In this document: in pieces, positions 20,687-35,224 of the stretch
Numbering within the stretch: the stretch's first letter is position 1
How the letters are laid out: every line of letters begins with the position of its first letter
Assembly (NCBI GenBank): GCA_001600635.1
Contig: BCKL01000005.1
Coordinates: 933,350-997,349 of the forward strand
DNA: 64,000 nucleotides
DNA from: Leucosporidium creatinivorum
Lineage: Eukaryota; Basidiomycota; Microbotryomycetes; Leucosporidiales; Leucosporidiaceae
Reading direction: 5' to 3'
Position numbers and translations under genes: made by a program
The notes under the pieces: generated by a model
What the model saw: only the letters and a program-made list of their open reading frames with translations
Told to the model about the DNA's origin: nothing
Databases searched by the model: none

Positions 20687-22833
20687 CTAGTCGTCAAACA
20701 ACCCATCACTATCCTCTCCTTGCTCCGTCGCCTCCCAATTCTCATCCTCATCCTTCTCCTCCTCCTGCTCCTCATCATCCAATCCACCCGCATACCCATC
20801 CGCCAGCGTCTCCAACCTCTCCCTAACCTCCACGACCCCCTCCCTCCCAATCCCAAACTCGCCCTCCTCATACTCTACCAACACGCGATCCCTCGTCCGC
20901 AACAACTCCTTGACCCCACTCGAGAGATGGCGGAGCAAGAACCTCGCATCCGGTGAAGTCGACAGTGTCGTGAGGATGGGGATGGACGAGGGCTGCACAA
21001 AGTAGTGCGATTTGGTGTGCTCGAAGAGAGGGTCGGGGAGGCCAAAGAGGCCGCGAGGGGAGTAGGGGTCGAACACTGGGGGGGCGGAGAGGAGGAGAGG
21101 TCGCCCGTCGGGGAGGAGGGAGCGGAAGATGGGTGGCGACGATGATGAGAGGGGGTAGGGATGGGGAAGGCAGACCCTGCGCGCGGGGGGGACAAGGTTA
21201 GTGAAGGTGTGTTTCGAGGGAGAGAGGGAGAGGAGAAAGACGGACCAGGTCGACAGCGGCTCCCTCAGCGTTGTCGAGGCCTCGAGGATTGGACCGAGCT
21301 CCTGCGTCTCCTCCGTCTCGTACCCCCTCACCACCCCATACTGCGCAAAGCATTCCGCCCTCTTCCTCTCCACTCTCTTCACCCCCTCCTCCTCTTCCTT
21401 CCGCGTGAGAATGGGGTTCAAGACCGAGAAATCCTTGAAGCCCTCTTTCAACGCCTGCTGCCCGCTCGGCCCAGTCAGTAGATGAGGGGGAAGCAAGGGT
21501 GTGGAGCCGGTGAGGTGGCAGATTTTGTTGTCGCCCCGCCAGTTGAGTTGGGTGATGATCGAATTGAGGAGGTCGGGTTCTCTGTTGTGACGGAGAAGAG
21601 GGGAGGGATGTCAGCGAAAGCCGAGCGAGGGAGGCAGGGCGGCTGGACGCACCGGAGCTCGCTGTTGGCGCTTTGGAGGTGGGCCTTGAGGATGAAGGAG
21701 TAGGCTTCGGGGCGGGGGACCTGTGTGTGGAGGGATCAGCCGTCAACACGAAGAGGGAAGCGAAGGAAGCTCACATCGTCGCGAAGGAACTTGGTCCACG
21801 GTGCTTGATCCTCCCATGCTGACGGTGGCTGAATAGGCAGCACCATAGACGACATCTCCTCCAACTGCTGCATACTAAGCGCAGCATTCATCAATCGCTG
21901 ATGCTTGGATCTCTGTTCGACGTCGACGAGTCAGGGTCAGTCCATCGCCGAGCCAGCCTTCCTCCCCTTTGCCCACGGCAACGCACCTCGGTGTCCTCCC
22001 TCTTCCAGCTCAGCGCATCTGACAGCATCGCAGTGCTGAAGATACTGTTCTTGGGGAACTCGTCTCGTAGCGTTTCGAGGAAGATGGAGGTGAAGCCCGA
22101 GAAGCCGTCCGAAATAGGAGAGGTGATCATGAAGCCCTGTTGGTATAGTGGGTCAGCGGTTGCAGGGGAGAAGGGAGAAGGGAGAACGTGCCTCGGTGTG
22201 GTCTGACCGTTCGGCAAAGGAGCGCATGTCGTCTTCGCAGCCTTCGCGGAGCTGGCGAGGGGAAGGGGGGGAGCAGGGAAGGTCAGCTCGACGAGCTCGG
22301 ACAGAGGCGAGCGACACGAGACGCACCTTGGGACTGGACAAGAAGGCCTCTCTCCCCTGGATCCACGTAGCGAACTCATTGGTCTCGCCCGAGCCGAAGG
22401 AGGAGAAGCCGGCGAGCGCTCGAGGTTTCGTGTACCTGCTCGTACAGCAGTCAGCGGTGGAAGAGGGAGGTCGAGGGAGCAGGACAAGACAGCATACAGA
22501 TCTGTTGGGGTGATTTCCTGCTGCACGCTCGGGTGGGTGCCAGCTTTGGCCGAGCCGGCCCATTCGGAGTCGGGTCTGGAGGAGCGGGAGGAGGGGAGGG
22601 TTAGGCTGGGAAGCGCGGTGAGCGAGGGAGGGAGATGTACAGTTGAGTGAGTTGAGCTACTGGTGCTGAAGGATGACCTGTGAGTGAGAAGAACGGAGTG
22701 AGCTGAGGCCGACGAGCGGAGGGAAAGGGAGCGAGGACTGACCGCCTAGGGAGACTTGTAAAGTATAGTCTGCTGTAGTCTGATTACCCTGTTGGTCTGT
22801 GCCGGGGTTGCGAGAGACGAGAACCGCTTCCAT
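20687..22833 (-). CDS. DML1: Misato/DML1-type protein (mitochondrial inheritance)
   Basis: DML1/Misato proteins are tubulin/FtsZ-related and are needed for mitochondrial DNA inheritance and mitochondrial morphology. The diagnostic stretch here is QGFMITSPISDGFSGFTSIF followed by LETLRDEFPKNSIFSTAML, matching the family's 'QG...D...GF...LE.L+DE+PK..I', then RLMNAALSMQQLEEMSSMVL (the family's N..L+...L......PI). Downstream come LREPDLLNSIITQLNWRGDN, an acidic/basic segment, and a C-terminal domain ending in EDENWEATEQGEDSDGLFDD with the stop at 20687-20689. The N-terminus (MEAVLVSRNPGTDQQGNQTT from 22833) does not show the usual 'EIITLQ.G..AN..G.HFWN' start, so the first one or two exons may be mis-modelled. 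About eight introns. It is divergent from the next gene. Confidence 0.65.
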
Positions 22834-23273
22834 ATTGTAGTAAAGTAGAGCAGAGCAGCGAGAGAGCAAGCAGGTAACAGGCGAAAGGAAGAGCGTGAGA
22901 ACGACGCGTCGAGGTGGGAGTCGATCTGCTCTTATACTCCTACAACTCCACCTCGCCTACAACCTCGACGTCTAATTCGCTTTACAAGAGTACTCCCTTA
23001 CAGCCCCAACAGCCCCCTCTTGCCCTCGTACCGATCCTGAACCTCGCGTCGTCAGGCAGCAACTCTCGTCTCTCGTCTCTCGACTCTCTCAAGCCTTCTA
23101 ACGCCTGTAGGCTTATATTCAAAGTGGCTCCCCCTCTCACTTCTACCGCTACATCCTCCCTCCCACCCGACGACCTTCGCTCCTTCGCCTCTTCTGGTCG
23201 CCCGACCCGTTCCACCACCTCGACCTCCTCAGCTCGTTCCATCCCTCCTTCTCGCTCGGCAACGGGCGACAAG
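22834..23273. promoter_or_regulatory. Divergent promoter region between DML1 and the membrane-protein gene
   Basis: This has a TTATACT element at about 22931, upstream of the plus-strand gene. An open frame from an ATG at 22914 runs in phase into the downstream gene, but its composition is Ser/Thr-rich and featureless, so it is treated as 5' leader. Confidence 0.45.
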
Positions 23274-24982
23274 ATGAGGTCTACTACTACCAAGAGTACT
23301 GCTAGTAGTGGAGCGCGTAAACCTGTACACGACTTTGAGGAGAGCGACGAGGATTGGCAACAGCAACGCGGTGGGGGCGGGGGAGCAGCAGCAGCTGGGC
23401 GCATTCCTCTCCAGCCGCCTAGGGATCCTAGTCTCTACGAGACGGAAGAGGAGTGGAAGGTCCGTCTTCACTTCCTCCTGCTTACCAACACATTCCCGCT
23501 GACCGAGATCCGACTACAGCTCCATCACGAAGCCGAGAAGACCGACGTGCTCCATCACTTGCCGTTGATCCTCGTCGCCTTGCCTCCCTTGGGCGCTATC
23601 GTCCATGGGTCAGTGTAGTAGACTATCTAATCGTCCCTCCCGAAGCTGATCCGAACTCTGGACGTTGCACCACAGCCGAGCCGAGAACTGGAGCGACGCC
23701 CTCATCCTCCTCCTGGTCTGCTGGTACTTGTACCAACTCGTCAAGGGTCTGTCCTTCTTCTCTCACCTCTCCTAAATCTCCACTAACCTCGCCTGCACCA
23801 CTAACAGTCCCCTGGGACATCTACTACGCCTCCCACGGCCGTCTCGTCCTGCACCCCTCCGAGCCCCTCCCCGGCGACGCAGACTACGACCCGGCCCTCG
23901 CGGCCCAACGCGCCCACTCGACCGCCGTGCTCCGTCGCGTCGAACTCACCTCCCTCGCTTCCACCTTCATCACCCCCGCTGCTGGCAGTGCGCTGCTCTA
24001 TTACGTGAGGAGGCTGTTGAGCGACCCCGAGAGGTACATCAATGGGTTTGTGATTGGGCTGTTCATCATGGCCACGGCGGTGAAGCCCTTGTTGCACTTT
24101 TCCAAGCTCGTCAAGAACTGTAAGTTGGGGTGGCGAGCTGTGAAAATGAGGGAGAAAAGCTGACCTCGGCGATCCGCTTCTCGCAGACTCGCTCTACCAC
24201 CAGGAGTGTGTCTCTTCCGTGCGCCTCAAAAGAGCGATAGCTCACCCTCTGCTCATCAACAGAAAAGTCTGGTACCCCAACTCTGAAGTGCACTACCTCC
24301 GCGGCCGCGTCGACAAGCTCGAATCCGAACTCAAGCAGGTGCGCCGAGCTCTATTTTTCTCTCGCCTCGTCGCTCTTTCGCCCGCTGACCCTCTTGCTCG
24401 CTCCAACAGCTCTCCCGAGCCTTCGCCACCAAAGACGACGTCCGCAACCTGCGCGATGGAGTCGATGTCCCGCTCACTCAGCTCTCCAAAGCCGTTCGTC
24501 GGTTCGTCTCGTCGTCCTTCCCTTCCTCTCCTCCCTCGCTAACCCCGCATTGACACCACAGCTTCAACCGCGAGGGGGACCTCCTCCGCCTCTCCTCGGA
24601 AGATCGTTTCACCCTGCTCGAATCCCAACTCCACCGCGCCACGTCCGAGATCGCCGCCACCTCGGCCGCCCTCTCGTCGATCCGCTACGAGCAAGAACAA
24701 TCGCGTTCCTCGACCCTCGCGCAATTGCTCAGGGTATTGAAGTACGCCCTGGGGCACACGAGGAGCGGGCCCTTCTTTTGGTTGTTGCTGCCCGTGACGG
24801 CGCCGAGGGCGGCGATTGAGTATGTTGCTACTAGTATTGAGGGGCAGGCTGGAGGGGGAGGGCAGAGGTTGGGAGGGGGCAAGATTGAGGAGATGAAGGA
24901 GGAGATTGGGAGTGAGGAGAGTACGTCGAGTAATGAGGAGGAGGAGAGCGTCAGTGCGTATGGAGGGAGGAGGTTGAGGTGA
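23274..24982 (+). CDS. Multispan membrane protein with coiled coil, uncharacterised
   Basis: The chosen start at 23274 gives MRSTTTKSTASSGARKPVHD; an in-frame ATG at 22914 would add 120 low-complexity residues. Five or six short introns. The protein has a cytosolic head with a Gly/Ala run (QQQRGGGGGAAAAG), then hydrophobic segments at HHLPLILVALPPLGAIVHG, DALILLLVCWYLYQLVKV, FITPAAGSALLYYVRRLL and INGFVIGLFIMATAVKPLLH, a probable coiled coil (YLRGRVDKLESELKQLSRAF; FTLLESQLHRATSEIAATSA), a final hydrophobic stretch (GPFFWLLLPVTAPRAAIEYV) and a Gly/Glu-rich acidic tail. This layout suggests an ER or nuclear-envelope protein. I do not know a named homolog. Confidence 0.7.
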
Positions 24983-25238
24983 GCGCTGAGCGCCGAGCGC
25001 CGAGGTGGATGGACAGATAGCTGTACGAGGATATGTGTGGTCTCTCTCTTGGATCTCTAAAGCAGTGTTGTTAGTACCTTCTCCCCTTCTGTAAACCTTC
25101 TTTGCCCTTATATCGGCTACAGCTTGCGAAAGTCGTCCTTCAGGCTCAGCCGAGACCTGGCCGTAGCGCTTCAAAATCTCACGAAAGTGCGCCTTTCGCT
25201 CCCTCATCTTTCCTCGTTGGCAGCCCTCTCGACTCGGA
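24983..25238. other. Intergenic before KRR1
   Basis: This starts with GCGCTGAGCGCCGAGCGCCGAGG, two copies of the CGCCGAG word, and holds a TTATAT element near 25108. It serves as the KRR1 5' flank. Confidence 0.4.
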
Positions 25239-27010
<1,772 letters not shown>

Positions 27011-27364
27011 GGCGATAGGATCGCTGTGTGCTGCTGAGTGTAGTCTAGCGTTGCTCTTTGCTTTCCAAGGTGGGAGGGAAGAGATGCCAGCGCCGAGCGA
27101 AGCAACGCCGAGATTGTGAGGTGCTGTAGGCCTGTAGCCGCGTACTCGCTGATGGTGGTCGACCGCTTCGCCCTAAATCTGCTCTGCTTCACTACAGCGA
27201 GACTCGGGAGATGTGCAAGTTGAGCCCAGCGAGGACCTGCTCGAGCCTGCTCGTCCCAAGAACTCGAAGTCCGGTGGCGCAAGTTGGCCAAGCTGTGGTC
27301 TCGCTCCTCCCATCTCACTGGTTTCCCTAATCGGCTACAGCAGCTCCAACTAGAGCTCGCAGCA
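27011..27364. other. Intergenic before the GCK kinase
   Basis: This is the 3' flank of KRR1 and the leader of the kinase gene. CGCCGAG words occur near 27092 and 27107. No gene is recognised. Confidence 0.4.
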
Positions 27365-30183
<2,819 letters not shown>

Positions 30184-30582
30184 TTCCCACCTCCTCCTCG
30201 CCGACTCGCCGACTCTGTACATAGCCATCCCTTTCCGCTGCACGGACTATTCTTGATTATGTGCTTCTGTATGATCCACGCTGCCGCCTCATCCTCACTT
30301 GCAATCGTCCGCTTCCGCATGATTTAGACCTCGGCGAGGGGTTGTGCGAGGCCAAGGGCGGTCGAAAGGGCGGCGAGCTGCGCCGGGGTGCTCTACGCTA
30401 TGCTCGAGCAGTGCAAGAATGCCTGAGCTGCCTGGCAACAGCTCAACAGAACCTCTCTCCGACCAATGACCTTCGCGCCAGTCGCCTCTCGCCGGCTTGC
30501 GCTCCCCCGCATCATTCGCACTCAGCTTCTCGCGCTTCTGCTCTTCTTTGCACCTCAACCAGCACGCTACTGCACAAACGAC
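30184..30582. other. Intergenic before the cytochrome b5 gene
   Basis: About 400 bp of 3' and 5' flank. No gene, RNA or clear TATA box was seen. Confidence 0.4.
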
Positions 30583-31313
30583 ATGTCCCAAGTCGTACGT
30601 CTTCTCTGACCCCGTCTGTACCTCACCAGAGCTGATCTTGAACNCCCCCCCCCCCCCCCCNCCGGCTACCTCGCTCCCGCTATCGTCTGCCTCGATGCTC
30701 GTCCTTGTCGCTGCGCCGTCGCCGGATGATATAGTACACCATGGCAGATGTGGAGAAGCACACGGCGGCCGATTCGGCATGGGTCGTAGTCGAGTGAGTT
30801 GCTCTCGCTCAACTCGCTGTTGCTCTGTGCGCTCGCTGACAGCTCGAGATCATCGCAGGGGACAGGTGTACGACATGACCGAGTTCCTCGATGACCACCC
30901 CGGAGGAAAGAAGATCCTGTTGATGTGAGCTTCGACGTTGTCGCTGTCGAGCGCGGAGCGGGGGCGCTTGAGCCGGTTATTGATCCTCGTCTCAAACGGT
31001 ACAGGTCATGTGGCAAGGACTCGACCGAGAAATTCTGGAGTGCGTTCTCGAGGTCCTAGACTTCCGCCGAAGGAGCGTGGACTGATCTCGGCGTTTCGCT
31101 GCTTCCCCTTCGCAGAGTTCCACAGCAAGAAGGTGCTCGAGAAGACGGCCAAGCAGTTCAAAATTGTGAGACATTATTTGTGTCGTACTTGAAGCGCTCT
31201 GCTAACTCTTTCCGACCACAGGGAACTCGTACGCTTGCCTCTCACGCTGCTCGGCGGGGAGCATCTGCTGACCATCCCCTTCCCTCGCAGTCGCCGAGTC
31301 GGCCAAGCTGTAA
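30583..31313 (+). CDS. Small soluble cytochrome b5-domain protein
   Basis: Haem-binding electron carrier of the cytochrome b5 family. Exon 1 is three codons (MSQ, 30583-30591). After an intron that contains an assembly gap, the protein continues YTMADVEKHTAADSAWVVVE, then GQVYDMTEFLDDHPGGKKIL with the first haem-ligating His in the HPGG motif, LMSCGKDSTEKFWKFHSKKV with the second likely axial His, and KTAKQFKIGTLAESAKL, stopping at TAA 31311-31313. Five introns for about 82 codons. No transmembrane tail is present, unlike the ER-anchored form, so it should be soluble; it resembles the small cytochrome b5-like proteins common in fungi. The second ligand is usually followed by a short acidic loop, which is weak here. 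Confidence 0.85.
30644..30661. other. C homopolymer bounded by ambiguous bases (assembly uncertainty)
   Basis: A run of 16 C residues with an N on each side, inside intron 1 of the cytochrome b5 gene. It marks unresolved sequence, so the true intron length is unknown. Confidence 0.9.
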
Positions 31314-31650
31314 ACGCCTCCTCCATCTACATACGACTTCTCTCACTTCCTATAGCCTTCGACTCTTCGCCTCGCAATGTCATCAGTACTCCATCGCTAG
31401 CTGAACAACCGGGCTTGCCTTCCACACGAGAGGGGAGGGCCTCTACGAAAGTGATACAGAGAGGAAGAGAAAGATGCGAATTGAGGATGTATGAACAGTG
31501 TGAAAGCGAAGGGTCTCTGGATGGGCGCGAGGTAACGATGATTAGGGGAGGAGCTCGGGTTGAGGGCAGGCGACGGCGGGGAGGGCGGTGGGAGGAGTCC
31601 TGCCGCGCAGGCGGGCCCAGTGCTGTGGGTCGAGAGGGTGAGCAGAAATT
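31314..31650. other. Convergent intergenic region
   Basis: The 3' ends of cytochrome b5 (+) and the GH5 gene (-) meet here. If the GH5 gene has one more intron at its 3' end, its last exon could lie in this stretch. Confidence 0.35.
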
Positions 31651-34378
31651 CTACGAGCGGGAGAGAGGTGGACTACGAACCTGAATGAGCAGGAGGATCT
31701 GCTTCTGCAGTTCCCAACTGTTGCCGTTGGGGTAGCTAAGCGTGTAGCCGTCGTTCTGCAAGAAACAGCGGATCAGCAATAGCTCATTAGCGTACATAGA
31801 AAAGTCTACAACTCACGTGGGTGACCCAGTTGCAGCATTGGCCGTCTGTGAAGCGGGAAATGTCAGCTCGGTGCTCGGCGCTCCCTCTTCCGCTTCGGCT
31901 CACCATGTCCAAAGACGCTCCAGATCATCGATCCCGCGTAGTCCATCGACTCAATGATGGCGTAAAAGCTCGAAGGAGAGTCGCCGCCCTTCTGCAAAGC
32001 GAGAAGGCTGTCAGCTCAGTCGAGAAGAAGGGAAACAAAGTGAGACGAACCGAGTAAGTCCAGTCGAGCTCGCCGACGTAAAAGTTCTTCGTGTAGTACT
32101 GCATCCATGCCTTGTCCTTCTGGAGAAGCCAGTTGAGAGCAGGGTAGAAGTGGTCGGTCCTGCAGGGCGGAAGAAGAGTCAGCCTCGTTCTCTCTGCTCC
32201 TGGCCTCGCCGAAACTCACACCAGGTCGACGGGGCCCACAGCGACGCCAGTGTTGGCGAGTCCTCCACTGTAGTTGACAAGGCCATCCGTTCCATCGGCG
32301 ACGAGCTGGCTGGGAGCGATCGACTTGATGTAGTTGCCGATATCGTTGGTCCAGCTCGCGGGAGGAGCGCCCGCCGAGAGCATGTAAGCGCCGAGCTCGT
32401 TTCCAGTCTCCCAGGCTGCAGAGACGCAGCGTGAGAAAGAGCAGAGAAGAGCAGAAGAGGATATCACGCACCCATGATTGTAGGATCGTCCTTGTAAGCG
32501 ACCTGCGAGAGAGGAGACGGCGTCAACTTCGCTGCGCCGCAAGCCGAGAGCGGGTCACTTACTCCAGTGTATTGGTTGACATGGGTCAGGAGCACTTTGA
32601 TGTAGGCTTTGAAGATTTTGATGGTGGCAGCGGACGAGTAGAATTGAGATCCGTCGTTCGTGTTGGCGCCGGCCCATCTGCGAACGAAGGGGTCAGCTTC
32701 GGTTCGAGCATGAGAAGCAGAGACGACAAGGCTCACCGAATGAAGTCGTACTTTCCACCGTGGTCTGCAGAGGAAAAGGTCAACCAAGATGAGCGGGATG
32801 CGGGAGCGAAGGAGCGCACAGTAGGCATGCTCGTCTGCGAAGAGGGAGCCGAGTTCAGCTTGTGCACACGGATGAGGTCGGCGCGAGTCAGATGCGCACC
32901 AGTTAGAGGGATGATCAAACGGAGGCCATAGTTGCGAGCGGCCCAGATGGCATAGTCGATTGCCTCGAACTGAGAGGGAGAGGAAAGCTCAGCAAGCGAT
33001 GGGGCTGCGAGACGACCAAGACACTCACAGCCTTGTCGTTGGTCGCGTACGCACTCGGCCAAACACTCAGTGAGTTTCCAGTGCTGTTGTAAAAGGCTCC
33101 AAAGTCAGCTCGAAGCCCGCTTCATGTCCGGAATCGGCGCTCACCTGATGCCGAGCGTGTGAGCGCGAATAGTGTTGGCTCCCATGGCCACCGACTGAGC
33201 CATCGCTTCCCTGACACGTCCCCTGTCGGGATAGGAAGGGCTTGGGACGACGTTCTCCTCCAAGCCGAGCCAGTAGATGTCTGCGAGTGAGCGCCGAGGG
33301 TCAGCTTCGCGGTCGTCCTCCCTTTCCGCCGACCTAAGCTCACTGGGTCCTACAACTCGGTAGATCTGTCCATCAAGATACAGAGCACTCTTGGAGCGCA
33401 CGACGAAGGTGGAAGGGCGAGGGCTCATTGGGAAGTCGCCGAGGCCGGGTCCGTAAACTGCGCCGGCCGCTGTATTGGTGTACTGAGTGGCGCAAGTTGA
33501 GGAAGGAGGCTTGGGCAGGTAAAGAGCGGAAGTAGAAGCGGCCTTCGTACTCGTAATCGTAGTAGTCGACGTCTTGCTCGAGGTTGCCTCCACCGAGGGG
33601 ATGCTGAATGGACGGCAGTCAGCGAAAGGAGTCGAGAGCCGATGATGCAGCTCATCAGAGCTCACGTGATGCCAAGATTCTTGATGCAGGCGTTCAAGAG
33701 AAGGGTGTAGCCCGTGTTGCAGCCTGCGGAGGAGAAGTTCAGCGCCGAGATCGAAGAGCTGAGGACGACCGACGTCGGAAAGGGCAACAAGCACTTACGG
33801 AAGCTACACATCTTGCTCGCGCAGTATTGATGCGAGTTGGCAGGGATGGACCGACCAGCGCAATCGGCGGTAATAGCACAAGCGAGGGCGGTCGGGCTGG
33901 AGGCGGCGCTAGTCGTAGTTGTAGTGGAAGCACGAGTGGATGTCGATGTAGTGGCAGCCTTGGTTGTTGTTGCTCGAGTGGTTGTGGTCTTAGTCGACGC
34001 AGGACGAGTGCTGAACTTGGGGTTGGCGATCCAGTACTTGGGGTTCTTCGGCGCCCTCTTGCCTAGTCGCATGGCTGCCCTCTCCTCTCCATCCTCCTCC
34101 CAATCCTCGTCCGAGCGGGTCATGTTGACCTTGGCGAGAATGAGCTCCTCCAAGTCGAGCTCGCTGGCTGTCGGTCCATTCGTGCAGAGTCCATCGTCCA
34201 ACAGCGACTGTTCCCCGACACTAGCAGCTGCACGTTCGAGTAGTGAGGAAGCCTGCTGCTGATTCGATGCAAAGAGGTTGTGTGCGCCGGGCGCCGGTCG
34301 ATGGCCTGGGGCGGAGAGAGCGGCGAGGGAAGGGGGCAACGCGACGAGGAGCGCGAGGACGAGATTGAGGGGCAGCAT
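31651..34378 (-). CDS. Secreted glycoside hydrolase family 5 (mannanase-like) with Cys-rich N-terminal region
   Basis: The start at 34378 gives a signal peptide (MLPLNLVLALLVALPPSLAA). A propeptide-like region follows, ending near a dibasic site (MRLGKRAPKNPKYW), then Ser/Thr-rich linkers, a Cys-rich module (ALACAITADCAGRSIPANSH, CASKMCSFRKC, CNTGYTLLLNAC), a second Ser/Thr linker and the GH5 barrel. Barrel motifs are YLDGQIYRVVGPNIYWLGLE, REAMAQSVAMGANTIRAHTL, GLRLIIPLTDHGGKYDFIRW and DDPTIMAWETGNELGAYMLS (the acid/base Glu in the 'NE' pair), DLVTDHFYP, and FYVGELDWTKG (nucleophile Glu). This matches the fungal GH5 endo-beta-mannanase-like group that acts on wall or plant mannans. About twelve introns. 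The 3' end is uncertain: the frame reads to TAG at 31651-31653 (IQVRSPPLSRS), but GTTCGT there could be a donor. Confidence 0.8.
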
Positions 34379-34937
34379 CCTGAACCTGCTGCTGTACGAG
34401 AGTCGAGACTGCTCTTCAGAGGCGAATGTTGAAGGAGGACAAGAGTCGCAGGCGCGTCAAAGGGGAGCAAAGAGAACTTGGCCGCGAGGGGAATCCTTCG
34501 CTCAACATGATCAAGGCGCAGCGCCGGTCTCGATCGAACCCTAATGCCAATGCGCGTTTTGAAGGCAACGGAAACGCCGCTGTTCTGTAGCAAAGCAGCG
34601 CTTTGTTGTCTCATGAACGTAATTGTCTCATGAACGTGATTGTCGAGTTAAGAAAGCGCCCCGCTGCTTTCCTGATCTCGGCGATGAGGACTCGGAGGGA
34701 GCGAGTTCAGTCCGCCTACTTTTCAGAACGTGCGTGTAGGCGACTCCAAGCAGCGCCTCCATGTACTTGAGTAGACGGCAGTGCCGTAGGCAGAGTAAGA
34801 GCAGAGGACACGCGAGAGAATGGAAGAGGTGAGGCTGCTGCGCATGCTCGGCGCCGAGCCTTTGCCATTCTCAAGATTTTCGAGTGCGTCGCAACAGACT
34901 ATCGACTTCGTTGGAAGTTACAAGCATGTACAAACGA
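34379..34937. other. Intergenic between TAF2 and the GH5 gene
   Basis: This contains the GH5 promoter and the TAF2 3' flank. The TAF2-proximal part, 34849-34937, is duplicated in inverted orientation near 43.0 kb. A perfect CTCGGCGCCGAG palindrome lies at 34847-34858. Confidence 0.5.
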
Positions 34938-35224
34938 CTAGTACTTGGCCTTTTTGTGACTACTGCTCCCTCCCACCTTGTCTCCCGCCCTCTTCTTTCC
35001 ATTCTCGCTCTTGATCCTGCTGATTCCCGCGTTGAAGAGCTTCTGCAGCTCCTCACCGCTTTTGTGAACCGCGTTGTCGGGAGGGTTGAACGTGAAGCAG
35101 TTGTGCAACATCAGCTGGACGTCCGCCTCGAGCGCCTCGATGGACGTGTAGACGTCCTTGTCGAGGTTGGCTCGAATCGTGCCGAGGTCGCGCTCGTTGC
35201 CGCGAGGGATCACGTCGAAGTAGG
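34849..35224 (-). repeat. Inverted repeat, parent copy (TAF2 3' end and flank)
   Basis: This covers most of the last TAF2 exon (third bromodomain core to stop) and about 90 bp of 3' flank. It recurs in opposite orientation at 42715-43104. Confidence 0.85.

Noticed and set aside
22914-23273. N-terminal extension of the multispan membrane protein from an upstream ATG
   Set aside because: In frame but low complexity, and it would leave only 80 bp to the divergent DML1 start; the downstream ATG is more likely.
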